Of a DNA stretch of 64,000 nucleotides, positions 42,391 through 51,787 are shown one piece after another. Location: positions 62,001 through 126,000 of the forward strand of contig NZ_QXED01000014.1 in assembly GCF_003583365.1 (NCBI RefSeq). The letters are read 5' to 3'. The translations under genes were made by a program, and so were the position numbers. The notes beneath the pieces were generated by a model. The model was given only the letters and a program-made list of their open reading frames with translations. It ran no database searches and had not been told where the DNA came from. Position 1 is the first letter of the stretch. Each line of letters begins with the position of its first letter. Source of the stretch: Fibrisoma montanum (lineage in GTDB: Bacteria > Bacteroidota > Bacteroidia > Cytophagales > Spirosomataceae).

Positions 42391-42888
42391 CTACTCTATC
42401 TCGAACGTGACCGTTACGTTTGACCTGCCCAGAGCAGCCGCCAGCCCCGTTGGGTTGTCGACCCGGCTAAGCTTCGTATAGCTGTAGGAAGTCCGGAAAG
42501 TTTCATAGAAAAGTACCAGCGTATTGGAACCGTACAGCATCAGATCTCCCGTCTGTATCGTGCCGGGATTGGTCGCGTTTGAGGGTAGGCTATTGGGCAG
42601 ATCGACAAATTTTTCGTTTCCATTCAACTCTTTCATCGACAGCGTGAGCGGCAACTGCGCTTTAAAGGCGGTTACGGTCGGATTACTCTGCAGCGTCGCG
42701 GTAAAGGTGCTGGAGCCAACCCGGATGCGTAGCCGGTTTGAGGAAGTATTGGTCACTGGATTCGTAGCGGGGTCTGTTGGTGTCGACATACTCGATTGAT
42801 TCTCTGGAACCGGATTGTCCGTTTTACAAGCCATACTACCCAGGAAAACCAGCAGGAAGGGAAGAAGCAGAAAGAGAGTCCGTTTCAT
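42391..42888 (-). CDS. Cyclophilin-like-fold lipoprotein
   Basis: A 165-residue lipoprotein: signal and lipobox (LLVFLGSMAC, Cys21), a T/P/N-rich linker, then a domain of the cyclophilin-like fold family (RLRIRVGSSTFTATLQSNPT, GTIQTGDLMLYGSNTLVLFY, and the closing TVTFEIE). Family members are small beta-barrels of unknown activity, often beside redox proteins. A TACTTTTG promoter element lies 44 nt upstream. Confidence 0.8.
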   Translation of the reverse strand: MKRTLFLLLPFLLVFLGSMACKTDNPVPENQSSMSTPTDPATNPVTNTSSNRLRIRVGSSTFTATLQSNPTVTAFKAQLPLTLSMKELNGNEKFVDLPNSLPSNATNPGTIQTGDLMLYGSNTLVLFYETFRTSYSYTKLSRVDNPTGLAAALGRSNVTVTFEIE

Positions 42889-42931
42889 AGTTGTTGACTT
42901 GTATGTGCCTCACGAATACTTGAATACGATG

Positions 42932-42939
42932 CAAAAGTA
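42932..42939 (-). promoter_or_regulatory. Bacteroidota -7 element for the cyclophilin-like gene
   Basis: Reads TACTTTTG on the minus strand (TAnnTTTG), 44 nt before the start codon at 42888. Confidence 0.55.
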
Positions 42940-43091
42940 CCGGCTGGTTGCCCGGTACGTTTTATAGATTTTACGGTTTTGCCTACCACTTTTACTGACC
43001 CCGCCATAGAACACCGGTTTGCGTGGTAGATTTGATTAAAAATCGGATGGGACGGTCAGCCGCAGCTGCCACCCGCGCCGAACCAGAAGCG

Positions 43092-43982
43092 ATGATCGTC
43101 TACGACACGATAAAAAAATACTCGGAAACCTTCAACAACAAAACCCAGCACCCGCTGATTAGCTTGGTCAATCTGGATCAGTCCAAGCCCTTGATGCGGT
43201 CGAAGTTTACATTGGGTTTTTATGCCGTTGTCGTGAAAGAAACCCGTTGTGGCGACTTGCGGTATGGGAACCAGTATTATGATTATTCGGAAGGAACGCT
43301 GGTCTTTTTCGGGCCTGGTCAGATCGTAGGCAATGAACCCGAAGGTGAACTGCACCAACCCTACGGGAAGGCCCTCATCTTCCACCCCGACCTCATAAAA
43401 GGCACCAGCTTAGGCAAGCAGATTCACGACTATTCGTATTTCAGCTATCAGTCGAACGAAGCCCTCCATCTTTCTGAGAAAGAAAGAGAGGTGGTGATGA
43501 CTTGTTTCAGCAACATAGCCACCGAAGTAAGCCAGAATATAGACCGTCACAGTAAGGCGTTGATCGTAGCCAACCTGGAACTGTTGCTGAAATATTGTTC
43601 CCGTTTTTACGACCGCCAGTTTATTACCCGTAGTCATGTCAATTCTGGCCTCATTGAACAGTTTGAGCAGAAACTAAACGAGTATTTACTGAGTGATACG
43701 CTCAAAGCCGATGGCGTTCCAACAGTGGCTTATTTTGCCAGTGAATTACACCTGTCGCCCAATTACTTCGGCGATTTGATCAAAAAAGAAACGGGCAAGT
43801 CGGCGCTGGAATACATCCACCTGCATTTGATTGATTTGGCCAAAGAACGACTTTTTGATACCAGCAAATCCATCAGTGAAATCGCGTATGAGCTGGGCTT
43901 CAAATACCCTCAGCATTTTACGCGCTTCTTCAAACAGCAAGTTGGGGCTACTCCCCTTGCGTACCGAAGCGGGGTGAATTAG
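43092..43982 (+). CDS. AraC-family transcriptional regulator
   Basis: About 296 residues from ATG 43092; GTG 43023 or ATG 43047 would lengthen it. The N-terminal part is a cupin-like effector domain (LINLVNLDQ-type start, FFGPGQIVGNEPEG). The C-terminal 100 residues contain the two AraC helix-turn-helix units, with LHLSPNYFGDLIKKETGKSA and SISEIAYELGFKYPQHFTRF. It precedes a cupin gene and a carboxylesterase gene in the same direction and may control them. The effector is unknown. Confidence 0.88.
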   Translation: MIVYDTIKKYSETFNNKTQHPLISLVNLDQSKPLMRSKFTLGFYAVVVKETRCGDLRYGNQYYDYSEGTLVFFGPGQIVGNEPEGELHQPYGKALIFHPDLIKGTSLGKQIHDYSYFSYQSNEALHLSEKEREVVMTCFSNIATEVSQNIDRHSKALIVANLELLLKYCSRFYDRQFITRSHVNSGLIEQFEQKLNEYLLSDTLKADGVPTVAYFASELHLSPNYFGDLIKKETGKSALEYIHLHLIDLAKERLFDTSKSISEIAYELGFKYPQHFTRFFKQQVGATPLAYRSGVN

Positions 43983-44133
43983 TGCCCCGGTGACTCAACC
44001 GCTTATTGTCCCTGGCAATTCGGCCGGCAGGCCCGAATAGTTTTGCCGGGTTGCCCTGCTGCCGCTGATCTACAACTGGGTCTGACCAAATGACCGAATT
44101 GAGCTATTTAATCGAAACGAAACCGAGAACTAT

Positions 44134-44637
44134 ATGACAGTCTCAAACGGACGAATAGGATTTATAATTACGCTGGGCCTGTTGAGCCTTTGTCTCCAGG
44201 TCGGTAAAGCGCAACCGACCACAACCGGCACGAAACCCGTGACCGGTAGCGCTATTTTTCCCAAAGGGGAAAAGGGCTCCGCCCAGACTTTTACCGGTAC
44301 GGTATGGGTGCAGAGTCTGGTAGAAAACGACTCCATCTATCAACTGGTCAGTGGTAGCGTCACCTTCGAGCCGGGGGCGCGCAGCTTTTGGCACTCCCAC
44401 CCGAGCGGTCAGGTTCTGCTGGTTACGGACGGAATTGGTTATCATCAACTGGAGGGAAAGCCCCGGCAGGTCGTCCGAAAGGGGGACGTAGTCAAGTGCC
44501 CGCCCAATACTCCCCATTGGCACGGTGCTTCAGCCGACAGCCCCATGACACACATCCATATTATTCCCAAAACCGAAAAAGGTATTGTCAGGTGGCTCCG
44601 GGCCGTCACCGATGCCGAATATACCGGTGCCCGGTAG
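44134..44637 (+). CDS. Exported cupin-domain protein
   Basis: A 167-residue protein with a signal peptide (about 1-27, ending GKAQ) and a single cupin barrel. The metal ligands are visible: WHSHPSGQ gives two His, the beginning of GIGYHQLEG the next cupin strand, and PHWHGA the last His. It resembles the small cupins placed near (R)-mandelonitrile-lyase and carboxymuconolactone-decarboxylase-type proteins. A metal-dependent hydrolytic or lyase role in the periplasm is possible but not shown. It follows the AraC-family gene by 151 bp. Confidence 0.8.
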   Translation: MTVSNGRIGFIITLGLLSLCLQVGKAQPTTTGTKPVTGSAIFPKGEKGSAQTFTGTVWVQSLVENDSIYQLVSGSVTFEPGARSFWHSHPSGQVLLVTDGIGYHQLEGKPRQVVRKGDVVKCPPNTPHWHGASADSPMTHIHIIPKTEKGIVRWLRAVTDAEYTGAR

Positions 44638-44837
44638 ACCGGGTTGGGCTGCTCGACCAAACGAACGTCAATCGTTGGAAACTGGGTGGAAAAAAGGTCA
44701 AGCATATCCATGATTCGTTCGGGCCGAATAAGCTTGCATACACCCAACGTAACGATTTGCTGATCTCTGGTATAAATGGGCCAATTTTCACTTTAACTGA
44801 AAACGCCATTTTTTGAGAATCAACCAACTGCGATACG

Positions 44838-46499
44838 ATGACACCACTCGGTAGACGTGATTTTTTGACCCAATTGTCGCTGACTGCGACAGCCGTTTCT
44901 GTTCCCACCTACGGATTCTCATGGGGTGGCAAAACGGATGAGTTTGTCGAAGCTGACACCACCTATGGCCGGGTCAGAGGTGGGCGAACTGACGGGGTAA
45001 GTGTGTTTAAAGGGATACCCTACGGCGGCCGCGTTTCGGGCGACCGGCGCTTTCGACGACCCGCTCCGCTCGAACCCTGGACCGGTGTTCGGGACACCCT
45101 GCAGGTCGGCCCACCCGCCATCCAGGCCCCGCGTCGCAATGAACCGGCCCCGGCCGAAGATTGTCTCTTTCTCAACGTCTGGACCCCGGCTGCCGACAAC
45201 CGCAAACGGCCCGTCATGTTCTATAGCCACGGCGGTGGGTTTGTTATTGGATCAGGCGCTTCTGCGAGTCAGGATGGGTCTAATCTGGCGCGGAACTTCG
45301 ACGTAGTGGTTGTGGAAACCAACCACCGGTTAGGGCTGCTGGGCTTTCTGTATCTGGACGAGCTTGCCGGCAGCGACTACGCCGGATCGGGCAATATGGG
45401 TATGCTTGACATAACGGCCGGTCTGAAATGGGTCCACAACAACATTGCTCAGTTTGGCGGAGATCCGGCCAACGTCATGATCTGGGGTGAATCGGGCGGG
45501 GGGGCCAAAACCTCCTGTTTATACGCCATGCCCGAAGCCGCTCCTTATTTCAATAAAGCCTCGATTGAAAGTGGACCCGGCGTCCGGATGATTCCGAAAG
45601 ACGTAGCCGCAGAAACGACCGCCATGTTGCTTAAGGAATTGGCTATCGCACCGAAAGACTGGCGAAAACTTCTGGACGTACCCGCGGCTGATTTACTGGC
45701 GATGCAGAACAAACTGCCGTTTGTACCTCCCTTTCAGGAGAAGAATAAAAACCAGGGGACGATGCGTCGCAACTACGGCGGGTTTGGGCCGGTCGTGGAC
45801 GGCGTTGTACTGCCCCATCATCCGTTCGACCCGACGGCCCCGGATTTGTCCAGGAACAAGCCGCTGCTGGTAGGCTGGAATGAAGATGAATTCACCTTTT
45901 TTGCCTGGGAGCGCAGGGATACCGAATTTTCCAAACTGGATTTTGTGGGTCTGCAAAAAAAGCTGGAACCAGACTATGGAGCCGACGCTGGAAAAATCGT
46001 CGATACGTATCGGAGAGCTAACCCCAACGCTTCAGCTCCGGCTCTTTTCGTAGCGATCTCTTCCATCACCATGATGGGCCTGGGGTCGGTAGATATTGCG
46101 GAGAAAAAGACAAAACAGGGTGGCGCTCCGGCGTATCTGTACAACTTTGGCTATAAGTCGGAGAAAACGATTCCGGGCACCGACTATGCAATGGGTACGC
46201 CCCACGCCATGGATATTTCGTTTAAATTCAACAATGAACTGCCGCCCCGCGACGGCTCCGCCCCGAAAGAAAGTTTCTTCGGCGGTAACCGGCCCGAGCG
46301 CTTTACTGCTTCCCGGCACTTTGCCGAGCTCTGGACTACGTTTGCCCGAACCGGTATGCCCGCGGCCAAAGACGTGCCTGCCTGGCCCGCTTATACCCTC
46401 AAAACCCGACCCACGATGCGGATTGATGCCCAGTGCGAAGTGATCGACAACCGATTTAGTCAGGAACTCGCTCTGTGGCGGTCGCTTGGAAAAGTATAG
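44838..46499 (+). CDS. Type-B carboxylesterase/lipase, Tat-like signal
   Basis: A 553-residue serine hydrolase. The N-terminus (GRRDFLTQLSLTATAVSVP) has a twin-arginine motif, pointing to folded export. The family's EDCLFLNVWTP (107-117) and HGGGF oxyanion motif (131-135) are present; the nucleophile is Ser219 in GESGGGAK; the acid is expected around the NKPLLVGWNEDEFTFF region and the base in TPHAMDI. Such enzymes hydrolyse carboxylic esters of broad kinds. It lies downstream of the cupin gene by 200 bp in the same direction. The substrate is unknown. Confidence 0.9.
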   Translation: MTPLGRRDFLTQLSLTATAVSVPTYGFSWGGKTDEFVEADTTYGRVRGGRTDGVSVFKGIPYGGRVSGDRRFRRPAPLEPWTGVRDTLQVGPPAIQAPRRNEPAPAEDCLFLNVWTPAADNRKRPVMFYSHGGGFVIGSGASASQDGSNLARNFDVVVVETNHRLGLLGFLYLDELAGSDYAGSGNMGMLDITAGLKWVHNNIAQFGGDPANVMIWGESGGGAKTSCLYAMPEAAPYFNKASIESGPGVRMIPKDVAAETTAMLLKELAIAPKDWRKLLDVPAADLLAMQNKLPFVPPFQEKNKNQGTMRRNYGGFGPVVDGVVLPHHPFDPTAPDLSRNKPLLVGWNEDEFTFFAWERRDTEFSKLDFVGLQKKLEPDYGADAGKIVDTYRRANPNASAPALFVAISSITMMGLGSVDIAEKKTKQGGAPAYLYNFGYKSEKTIPGTDYAMGTPHAMDISFKFNNELPPRDGSAPKESFFGGNRPERFTASRHFAELWTTFARTGMPAAKDVPAWPAYTLKTRPTMRIDAQCEVIDNRFSQELALWRSLGKV

Positions 46500-46512
46500 C
46501 CGATCGCGTCAT

Positions 46513-47508
46513 TTAGAACCGCAGCAGCAAACTGACCCGGCCCCACTGGTGAGGCCGGGCGGTGCGAAACTCCCGGGTGCGGTGGGTCTGTGAAGCCGTC
46601 AGTTGAAAACCTGCGTAGCCCAGCACCCAGCCGTAGTCAATCTGGCCGTAGAAGTGCGTCAGCTCCTTGGACGGCAAAGCGTAGTAGTTCTGGCGTCCGC
46701 CAAACCAGCCGCCCTGCAGCAGCGAATTGTCCAGTACCGCCCGCAGGGTCGGTCGAACAAAGGCATACACCTGCCACCGGCGGCTACCTTTTGGATACAA
46801 ACGACTCGGGCTGGCGAAGTAATCGACAAACCGCCCGAGCCAGACCACGCCACCAACCCCCGCGAAGTTGGATACCGTACCGACGTTCACCTCGATACTA
46901 CCCGCTACGTCGAAGTTGGGGTGGATGCGTGGAAAAAGCCGCCCGTCGTAGCGTACCGCATAGCTGATAGCCAGGCTGTTGCGTAGTTGGTTGGACCAGC
47001 CGGCGGCATCGGCCTGCCCCAGCCATTCATGGAGCAGGTTCTGGAGTTTGTCGGCCTGGCTTACTGGACCGATGATGCCGACGTCGGCGGAGGAGGTCAG
47101 GCGTCGGCCGCCGATGGAATCAACCGTCGTGAGCGACCATGAACCATAGATGTAGCCGGCATAGGGCCGGTCGTAGGGATACAGTTTAGGCCTGGCTGTT
47201 CTGACATCGTGTGGCGTGTACATCTCCTGGCCGAGTGCAAAGCCGTAGAGCGAGCGGTAGGTACGTCCGTCTTTCGCCGGAAAGGCCAGGAGCAGATGCC
47301 GGGTTGGCCAGCGCTGCCAGTAATGGCTTTGCAGGCTCAGTCGCAGGCCATTGGTGTAGTAATAGTCGGTGATGTCGCGGTCCCGCCATTGCAGGGCGTC
47401 GTTCTCCCAATCCAGCCCGATCAGGGTGCCCTCTTCATGCGTCGACTGCGCCCGACCAGTACCCACAAGAAAGACTAAAATGATACTGAATAATGTAATA
47501 TGATACAT
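46513..47508 (-). CDS. LpxR-like lipid A deacylase family outer-membrane protein
   Basis: A 331-residue outer-membrane barrel of the LpxR (DUF2219) family, whose Salmonella member removes the 3'-acyloxyacyl chain of lipid A. After a signal peptide (about 1-20, GTGRAQ) the family's opening is DWENDALQWRDRDITDYYYTNG, and the conserved DRPYAGYIYGSW stretch with preceding EMYTPHD follows. It ends in an aromatic residue (VSLLLRF), as an outer-membrane barrel does. The catalytic Asn, Thr/Ser, His set cannot be fixed by eye. It is convergent with the carboxylesterase gene. Confidence 0.85.
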   Translation of the reverse strand: MYHITLFSIILVFLVGTGRAQSTHEEGTLIGLDWENDALQWRDRDITDYYYTNGLRLSLQSHYWQRWPTRHLLLAFPAKDGRTYRSLYGFALGQEMYTPHDVRTARPKLYPYDRPYAGYIYGSWSLTTVDSIGGRRLTSSADVGIIGPVSQADKLQNLLHEWLGQADAAGWSNQLRNSLAISYAVRYDGRLFPRIHPNFDVAGSIEVNVGTVSNFAGVGGVVWLGRFVDYFASPSRLYPKGSRRWQVYAFVRPTLRAVLDNSLLQGGWFGGRQNYYALPSKELTHFYGQIDYGWVLGYAGFQLTASQTHRTREFRTARPHQWGRVSLLLRF

Positions 47509-47789
47509 TGTAGTATGTAAAATCGTATAAATGTATCACTGATTGCCCAGAAAACCAGACTTGGTAGTCAGTTCTCCGGTTCCTGATGGCCGGAAATGGC
47601 AACAGGGGCGTAGTTCCGGTTCTGAGCGACAGCCACTAACCGCCGAAGACCGGGCCCGTGGGTAGTACTCTACTTAGTTGGTCCATTTAAATAGATAATC
47701 GAAACCAACACAAACTGAAGTCGTTAAGAGCAGATACCGGTTGGCGGTCAAGCTGAAGCCGGTTTTATCTCATTCTATAACCGCTTCGC

Positions 47790-48947
47790 ATGAAAGCAGC
47801 CGTTTTTCACAAAGCGGGGGACATCCGGTATGAAACGATGGATGACCCCCGAATCGAACATCCGAGGGATGTCATTCTGCGCATTACGTCTACGGCCATC
47901 TGCGGCTCCGACCTGCACATCTACGACGGATTTCTGCCTCAACTGCGCAATGAGGTGCTGGGTCACGAGTTCATGGGCATTGTTGAGGACGTGGGCGCGG
48001 AAGTGACCAATGTCAAAAAAGGTGACCGGGTCGTCGTGCCCTTTACGATTGCCTGCGGAAAATGCTTCTTCTGCAATCACCACCTGGAGATGCACTGCGA
48101 AAACTCCAATCCCGACGTGTACGGCCCCGACGGTGGTCTGATGACCGAGAAGGGTGGGGGGCTGTTCGGCTATTCGGACCTCTACGGCGGCTACAACGGT
48201 GGTCAGGCCGAATACGTCCGGGTGCCCTTCGCCGACTACGGGCTGCGTCACGTACCCGACGGCCTGAAAGACGAGCAGGTGCTGTTCCTGACCGATATTT
48301 TCCCGACCGGCTGGAGTTCCATCGAGTGGGGGGAGCTGACCGGGGGCGAAACGGTAGCCATTTTCGGTTCCGGACCGGTGGGCCTGATGGCGCAGAAATC
48401 GGCCTGGCTGCAGGGAGCGGGCCGGGTTATTGCCATCGACCCGTTGAACTACCGGCTGGAACGGGCCAGGCGCGTCAACAAGGTCGAGACCCTGAATCCG
48501 CATGAGGTCGACGTCGTGGAAGCCATCCGCAGCATGACCGAAGGCCGCGGAGCCGATGTCTGCGTGGATGCCGTCGGGATGGAAGCCGAACGGACCGTGC
48601 TGGATAAAGCCAAGGCGGTGTTCAACCTGGAAAAGGGGACGCCGGCCGTACTGGAACAATGTTTCCGGGCGGTGCGCCGGGGTGGCATCGTAACGGTCGT
48701 CGGGGTGTACGGGACGCCTTTCGACAACTACCCGCTGGGCCGGATCTTCGACAAGGGGCTGACGGTCCGATACGGGCAATCGCAGGTCCACAAAAACATC
48801 GATCATCTGCTCAATCTGGTGGTTGAAGGGAAAGTGGTGCTCGACGACATTGTGTCGCACGTACTGCCGCTGACCGAAATCTCGCGTGGGTACGACATCT
48901 TCAAGAAGAAAGAAGACGACTGCACAAAGGTGATCCTCAAACCGTGA
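47790..48947 (+). CDS. Zinc-dependent alcohol dehydrogenase, formaldehyde-dehydrogenase-like
   Basis: A 385-residue medium-chain zinc dehydrogenase. The catalytic zinc is held by Cys38 (ICGSDLH), the GHE motif (LGHEFMG) and a later Glu; a structural-zinc lobe has the Cys cluster CGKCFFCNHHLEMHC. The NAD loop is FGSGPVGLMA. The sequence is like the glutathione-independent formaldehyde dehydrogenase subgroup. It begins a run of four genes in one direction, spaced 71, 53 and 19 bp, with an SDR, a second ADH and DUF4126. Substrate unknown, possibly an aldehyde met in stress. Confidence 0.9.
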   Translation: MKAAVFHKAGDIRYETMDDPRIEHPRDVILRITSTAICGSDLHIYDGFLPQLRNEVLGHEFMGIVEDVGAEVTNVKKGDRVVVPFTIACGKCFFCNHHLEMHCENSNPDVYGPDGGLMTEKGGGLFGYSDLYGGYNGGQAEYVRVPFADYGLRHVPDGLKDEQVLFLTDIFPTGWSSIEWGELTGGETVAIFGSGPVGLMAQKSAWLQGAGRVIAIDPLNYRLERARRVNKVETLNPHEVDVVEAIRSMTEGRGADVCVDAVGMEAERTVLDKAKAVFNLEKGTPAVLEQCFRAVRRGGIVTVVGVYGTPFDNYPLGRIFDKGLTVRYGQSQVHKNIDHLLNLVVEGKVVLDDIVSHVLPLTEISRGYDIFKKKEDDCTKVILKP

Positions 48948-49018
48948 TACGGTTTTCGGTGTACGGCGCTGAGCTACATCCGGCGTCAGCCAACCGAAAC
49001 CCGTAAAAAAACTCAACT

Positions 49019-50068
49019 ATGGAAACACAACAGAATGGTAAGACCGTGCTCATCACGGGGGCCAGCAGTGGTATCGGTCGCGAACTGACGCGGCTTTTCG
49101 CCCGCGACGGCTATAAGCTGGTACTGGTCGGCCGCGACGAGGAAACACTGCGGCAACAGGCTTACAACTTTCAGAATCAATACGGTACGCAGGCAACCAT
49201 CATCAGCAAGGACCTGGCCGATCCCAATGCCCCCGACGAGATTTACGCCCAAACCAGCGGTGAGGGGATGCAGATCGACGTGCTCGTCAACGATGCCGGG
49301 TTTGGTGAGTACGGTATGTTCGCTACCGAAACCGATTTTCAGAAGGAACGGGATATCGTGCAGGTCAACGCCGTAGCGCTGATGCACCTGACGAAGCTGT
49401 ACCTCAAAGACATGGTCGCCCGCAACGAAGGGAAAATCCTGATGCTGGGGTCGGAAGTATCCGTTGCCCCGAATCCGCTGATGGCCGTGTATGGCGCGAC
49501 GAAGGCGTTTGTCAAGTCGTTTTCCGAAGCCATCCGCAACGAACTAAAAGACACCAACGTGACCGTAACGGTGCTGATGCCGGGGGCCACTAACACCAAC
49601 TTCTTCAAAGCCGCCGGCGCAACCGAAGCCAAAGGTGCTGATCCGAACAAGACCGCCGACCCGGCTGCCGTAGCCAGGGCAGGGTACGAAGCCCTGATGA
49701 GTGGTAAGGACCACGTAGTGGCAGGCTGGGTGAACAAGCTTGCCGTAGCGCTCGCTCACATCCTGCCTGATCCGCTGGTAGCCGCCAATGTGCGGAAGGA
49801 TATGATGCCGAAAGAAGAAGCTGACCGGCAGCAGCAACAGACCCTGGCCCTTGCCATCGGCGCGGCTGCCGTACTGATCGGCGGCATCTGGCTGCTGTCG
49901 CGGAGTCGGTCGTCGGTTGTTCCGGTCAGTGCCTACGATAAAGCCCGGTATCGGTTCAAAGCTGCCAAAGCCCACCAGTCGGCTAAAAGCGCGCTGTCGT
50001 CGGTAGGCGATTCCATTCAGGGAGCGTATCACAACGCCAGATCCGCCGTCGAAGACGCGCTCGTCTAA
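49019..50068 (+). CDS. SDR-family oxidoreductase with C-terminal membrane extension
   Basis: A 349-residue protein. The first 240 residues are a classical SDR: TGASSGIG nucleotide loop at about 14-21, NDAGFGEYG, and the catalytic YGATK motif with its upstream Ser. A C-terminal extension follows that is not in most SDRs: a hydrophobic segment (LALAIGAAAVLIGGIWLL at about 277-294), then a charged helical tail (KAAKAHQSAKSALSSVGDSI). The extension would fix the enzyme to the inner membrane with its catalytic domain in the cytoplasm. Second gene of the four-gene operon. Substrate unknown. Confidence 0.88.
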   Translation: METQQNGKTVLITGASSGIGRELTRLFARDGYKLVLVGRDEETLRQQAYNFQNQYGTQATIISKDLADPNAPDEIYAQTSGEGMQIDVLVNDAGFGEYGMFATETDFQKERDIVQVNAVALMHLTKLYLKDMVARNEGKILMLGSEVSVAPNPLMAVYGATKAFVKSFSEAIRNELKDTNVTVTVLMPGATNTNFFKAAGATEAKGADPNKTADPAAVARAGYEALMSGKDHVVAGWVNKLAVALAHILPDPLVAANVRKDMMPKEEADRQQQQTLALAIGAAAVLIGGIWLLSRSRSSVVPVSAYDKARYRFKAAKAHQSAKSALSSVGDSIQGAYHNARSAVEDALV

Positions 50069-50121
50069 CAGATGTTCTTTTCAGGTGGCCGGTGCGAAAA
50101 CCGGTCACCCTTTCTTACGTT

Positions 50122-51210
50122 ATGGAAGCCATCAAAACAAAAGCCTACGGCGCTAAGGCGTCGCTGATTGATTCGCTCAGCCGCCTGTCGCGGATGGACA
50201 TCGAGCGGAAGGCACCCAGGGAGGATGAGGTGCTGATTGATATTCTGTATTGTGGTGTGTGCCACTCCGACCTGCACCAGGTGCGCAACGACTGGGCCAA
50301 TACCATTTATCCGTGTATTCCCGGTCATGAAATTGTGGGTCGGGTTGTTGAGGCCGGCAGCCGCGTAACAAAGTTTAAAGCCGGCGATGTGGTGGGTGTC
50401 GGCTGCATGGTCGATTCGTGCGGTCAGTGTGCCTCCTGCAGCGGGGGGGATGAGCAATACTGCGAAGGACCCGTCAGTTGGACTGCTACGTACAACGGCT
50501 ATATGAAGCCCGATGGCAGCGGCTACAATACGTTCGGCGGCTACTCAACCAGCGTCGTCGTGAAAGAATCGTTCGTGCTGCGCATACCCGACAAGCTCGA
50601 CATCAGCAAGGCCGCTCCCATCCTGTGTGCGGGCGTAACGACCTATTCACCCCTGCGGCACTGGAATACCCAGCCCGGCGATAAGGTGGCCGTAGTGGGT
50701 ATTGGCGGCCTCGGACACATGGCGATTCAACTGGCGAAAGCCATGGGTGCGCACGTAACGGCGATTACCCACTCGGAAGGGAAGCGGGCAGCCGCCGAAG
50801 CGCTGGGGGCTGATGAGGTGCTGATCGAGAGCGACAAAAAAGCCATGGAAGCGCACCAACTGGCGTTCAAGCTGATCCTGAGTACCATTCCCGACAAGTT
50901 TGACATAAACCCGTACGTCAGCCTGTTACAGCGCGACGGGGCGTTAGTGGTGGTTGGGGTGTTGGGACCGTTCAAAAGCCCGACCAACAACATGGAGGTT
51001 GCGTTTCACCGGCGCTCGGTGGCGGCTTCCATCATCGGCAGCATTGCCGAAACGCAGGAGGTGCTGGATTTCTGCGCTGAACACGCCATTGCGCCCGAGG
51101 TGGAACTGATTCCGATGCAGGACATCAACAAGGCATTCAGCCGGATGCTGGACAACGATGTCAAGTTTCGTTTTGTAATCGATATGCAGACGCTCAAGGA
51201 CGAAAACTAA
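50122..51210 (+). CDS. NAD(P)-dependent alcohol dehydrogenase, YahK-like
   Basis: A 362-residue medium-chain zinc dehydrogenase of the cinnamyl-alcohol dehydrogenase/YahK class. Catalytic zinc residues are in CGVCHSDLH and GHEIVGRV; structural zinc cysteines are in CGQCASCSGGDEQYC; the NADP loop is GIGGLGHMA. Such proteins reduce a broad range of aldehydes. ATG 50122 is chosen; the frame opens 10 codons earlier. It is the third gene in the operon and differs from the first ADH in its class. Confidence 0.92.
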   Translation: MEAIKTKAYGAKASLIDSLSRLSRMDIERKAPREDEVLIDILYCGVCHSDLHQVRNDWANTIYPCIPGHEIVGRVVEAGSRVTKFKAGDVVGVGCMVDSCGQCASCSGGDEQYCEGPVSWTATYNGYMKPDGSGYNTFGGYSTSVVVKESFVLRIPDKLDISKAAPILCAGVTTYSPLRHWNTQPGDKVAVVGIGGLGHMAIQLAKAMGAHVTAITHSEGKRAAAEALGADEVLIESDKKAMEAHQLAFKLILSTIPDKFDINPYVSLLQRDGALVVVGVLGPFKSPTNNMEVAFHRRSVAASIIGSIAETQEVLDFCAEHAIAPEVELIPMQDINKAFSRMLDNDVKFRFVIDMQTLKDEN

Positions 51211-51229
51211 GTCTTTTAAAACGACCTTT

Positions 51230-51724
51230 ATGATCAATACCTATTTTCGGGCGTTCAGCCTGGGAGTCATCGCGGGCATGCGGTCAATGACGGCCCCGGC
51301 CCTGCTCAGCCGCAAACTGGTTCGAACCATCCCGACCAAACAGCCGTCGAAACCGATTCATTACCTGGCCCTGCCGACTACGTCTATGGTGCTGACAACG
51401 CTGGCCGGTGGTGAATTGATTGCCGATAAAGTACCCAGTGCCCCGAACCGGACGGAGCCGCCGGTATTCGGTTCGCGGGTAGTGACCGGAGCAACCTGTG
51501 GTGCATTCCTGAGCCAGGTAGAAGGGGGTGAAGTGGCCGCCGGAGCCGCGGCCGGAGGGCTGGGCGCTGCGGTCGGCACGGTCGCCTTTTTTCAACTGCG
51601 CATGTGGCTGACGCGTGGGCTGGGCATCCCGGACCCCGTAGTGGCGCTGGCCGAAGATGCCCTCGCTATTACGCTGGGCTGGCAGGTGGTCAACAGCATT
51701 GAGCCCGACGTACAGACGGCTTGA
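51230..51724 (+). CDS. DUF4126 small membrane protein
   Basis: A 164-residue membrane protein of the DUF4126 family: RAFSLGVIAGMRSMTAPALL near the start, GGELIADKVPSAPNRTEP, and a glycine/alanine-rich membrane segment (about 95-120, GAAAGGLGAAVGTVAFF). The role is unknown. It is the last gene of the four-gene oxidoreductase operon, 19 bp after the second ADH, and is followed by a terminator. Confidence 0.85.
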   Translation: MINTYFRAFSLGVIAGMRSMTAPALLSRKLVRTIPTKQPSKPIHYLALPTTSMVLTTLAGGELIADKVPSAPNRTEPPVFGSRVVTGATCGAFLSQVEGGEVAAGAAAGGLGAAVGTVAFFQLRMWLTRGLGIPDPVVALAEDALAITLGWQVVNSIEPDVQTA

Positions 51725-51747
51725 TGCCGCCAGGAGCGATCTATCAG

Positions 51748-51782
51748 AAATCCCGACGGTTAATCAGTACTTGTCGGGATTT
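51748..51782. terminator. Terminator of the ADH/SDR operon
   Basis: AAATCCCGAC (51748-51757) pairs with GTCGGGATTT (51773-51782), followed by TTT. It lies between convergent genes and has A/T runs on both sides, so it may serve both. Confidence 0.75.
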
Positions 51783-51787
51783 TTGAT

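Noticed and set aside
47775-49016. 413-codon open frame antisense to the first zinc ADH
   Set aside because: The plus-strand ADH has all family motifs; the antisense frame is low-quality, His/Val/Gln-rich, and a by-product of high GC codon use.
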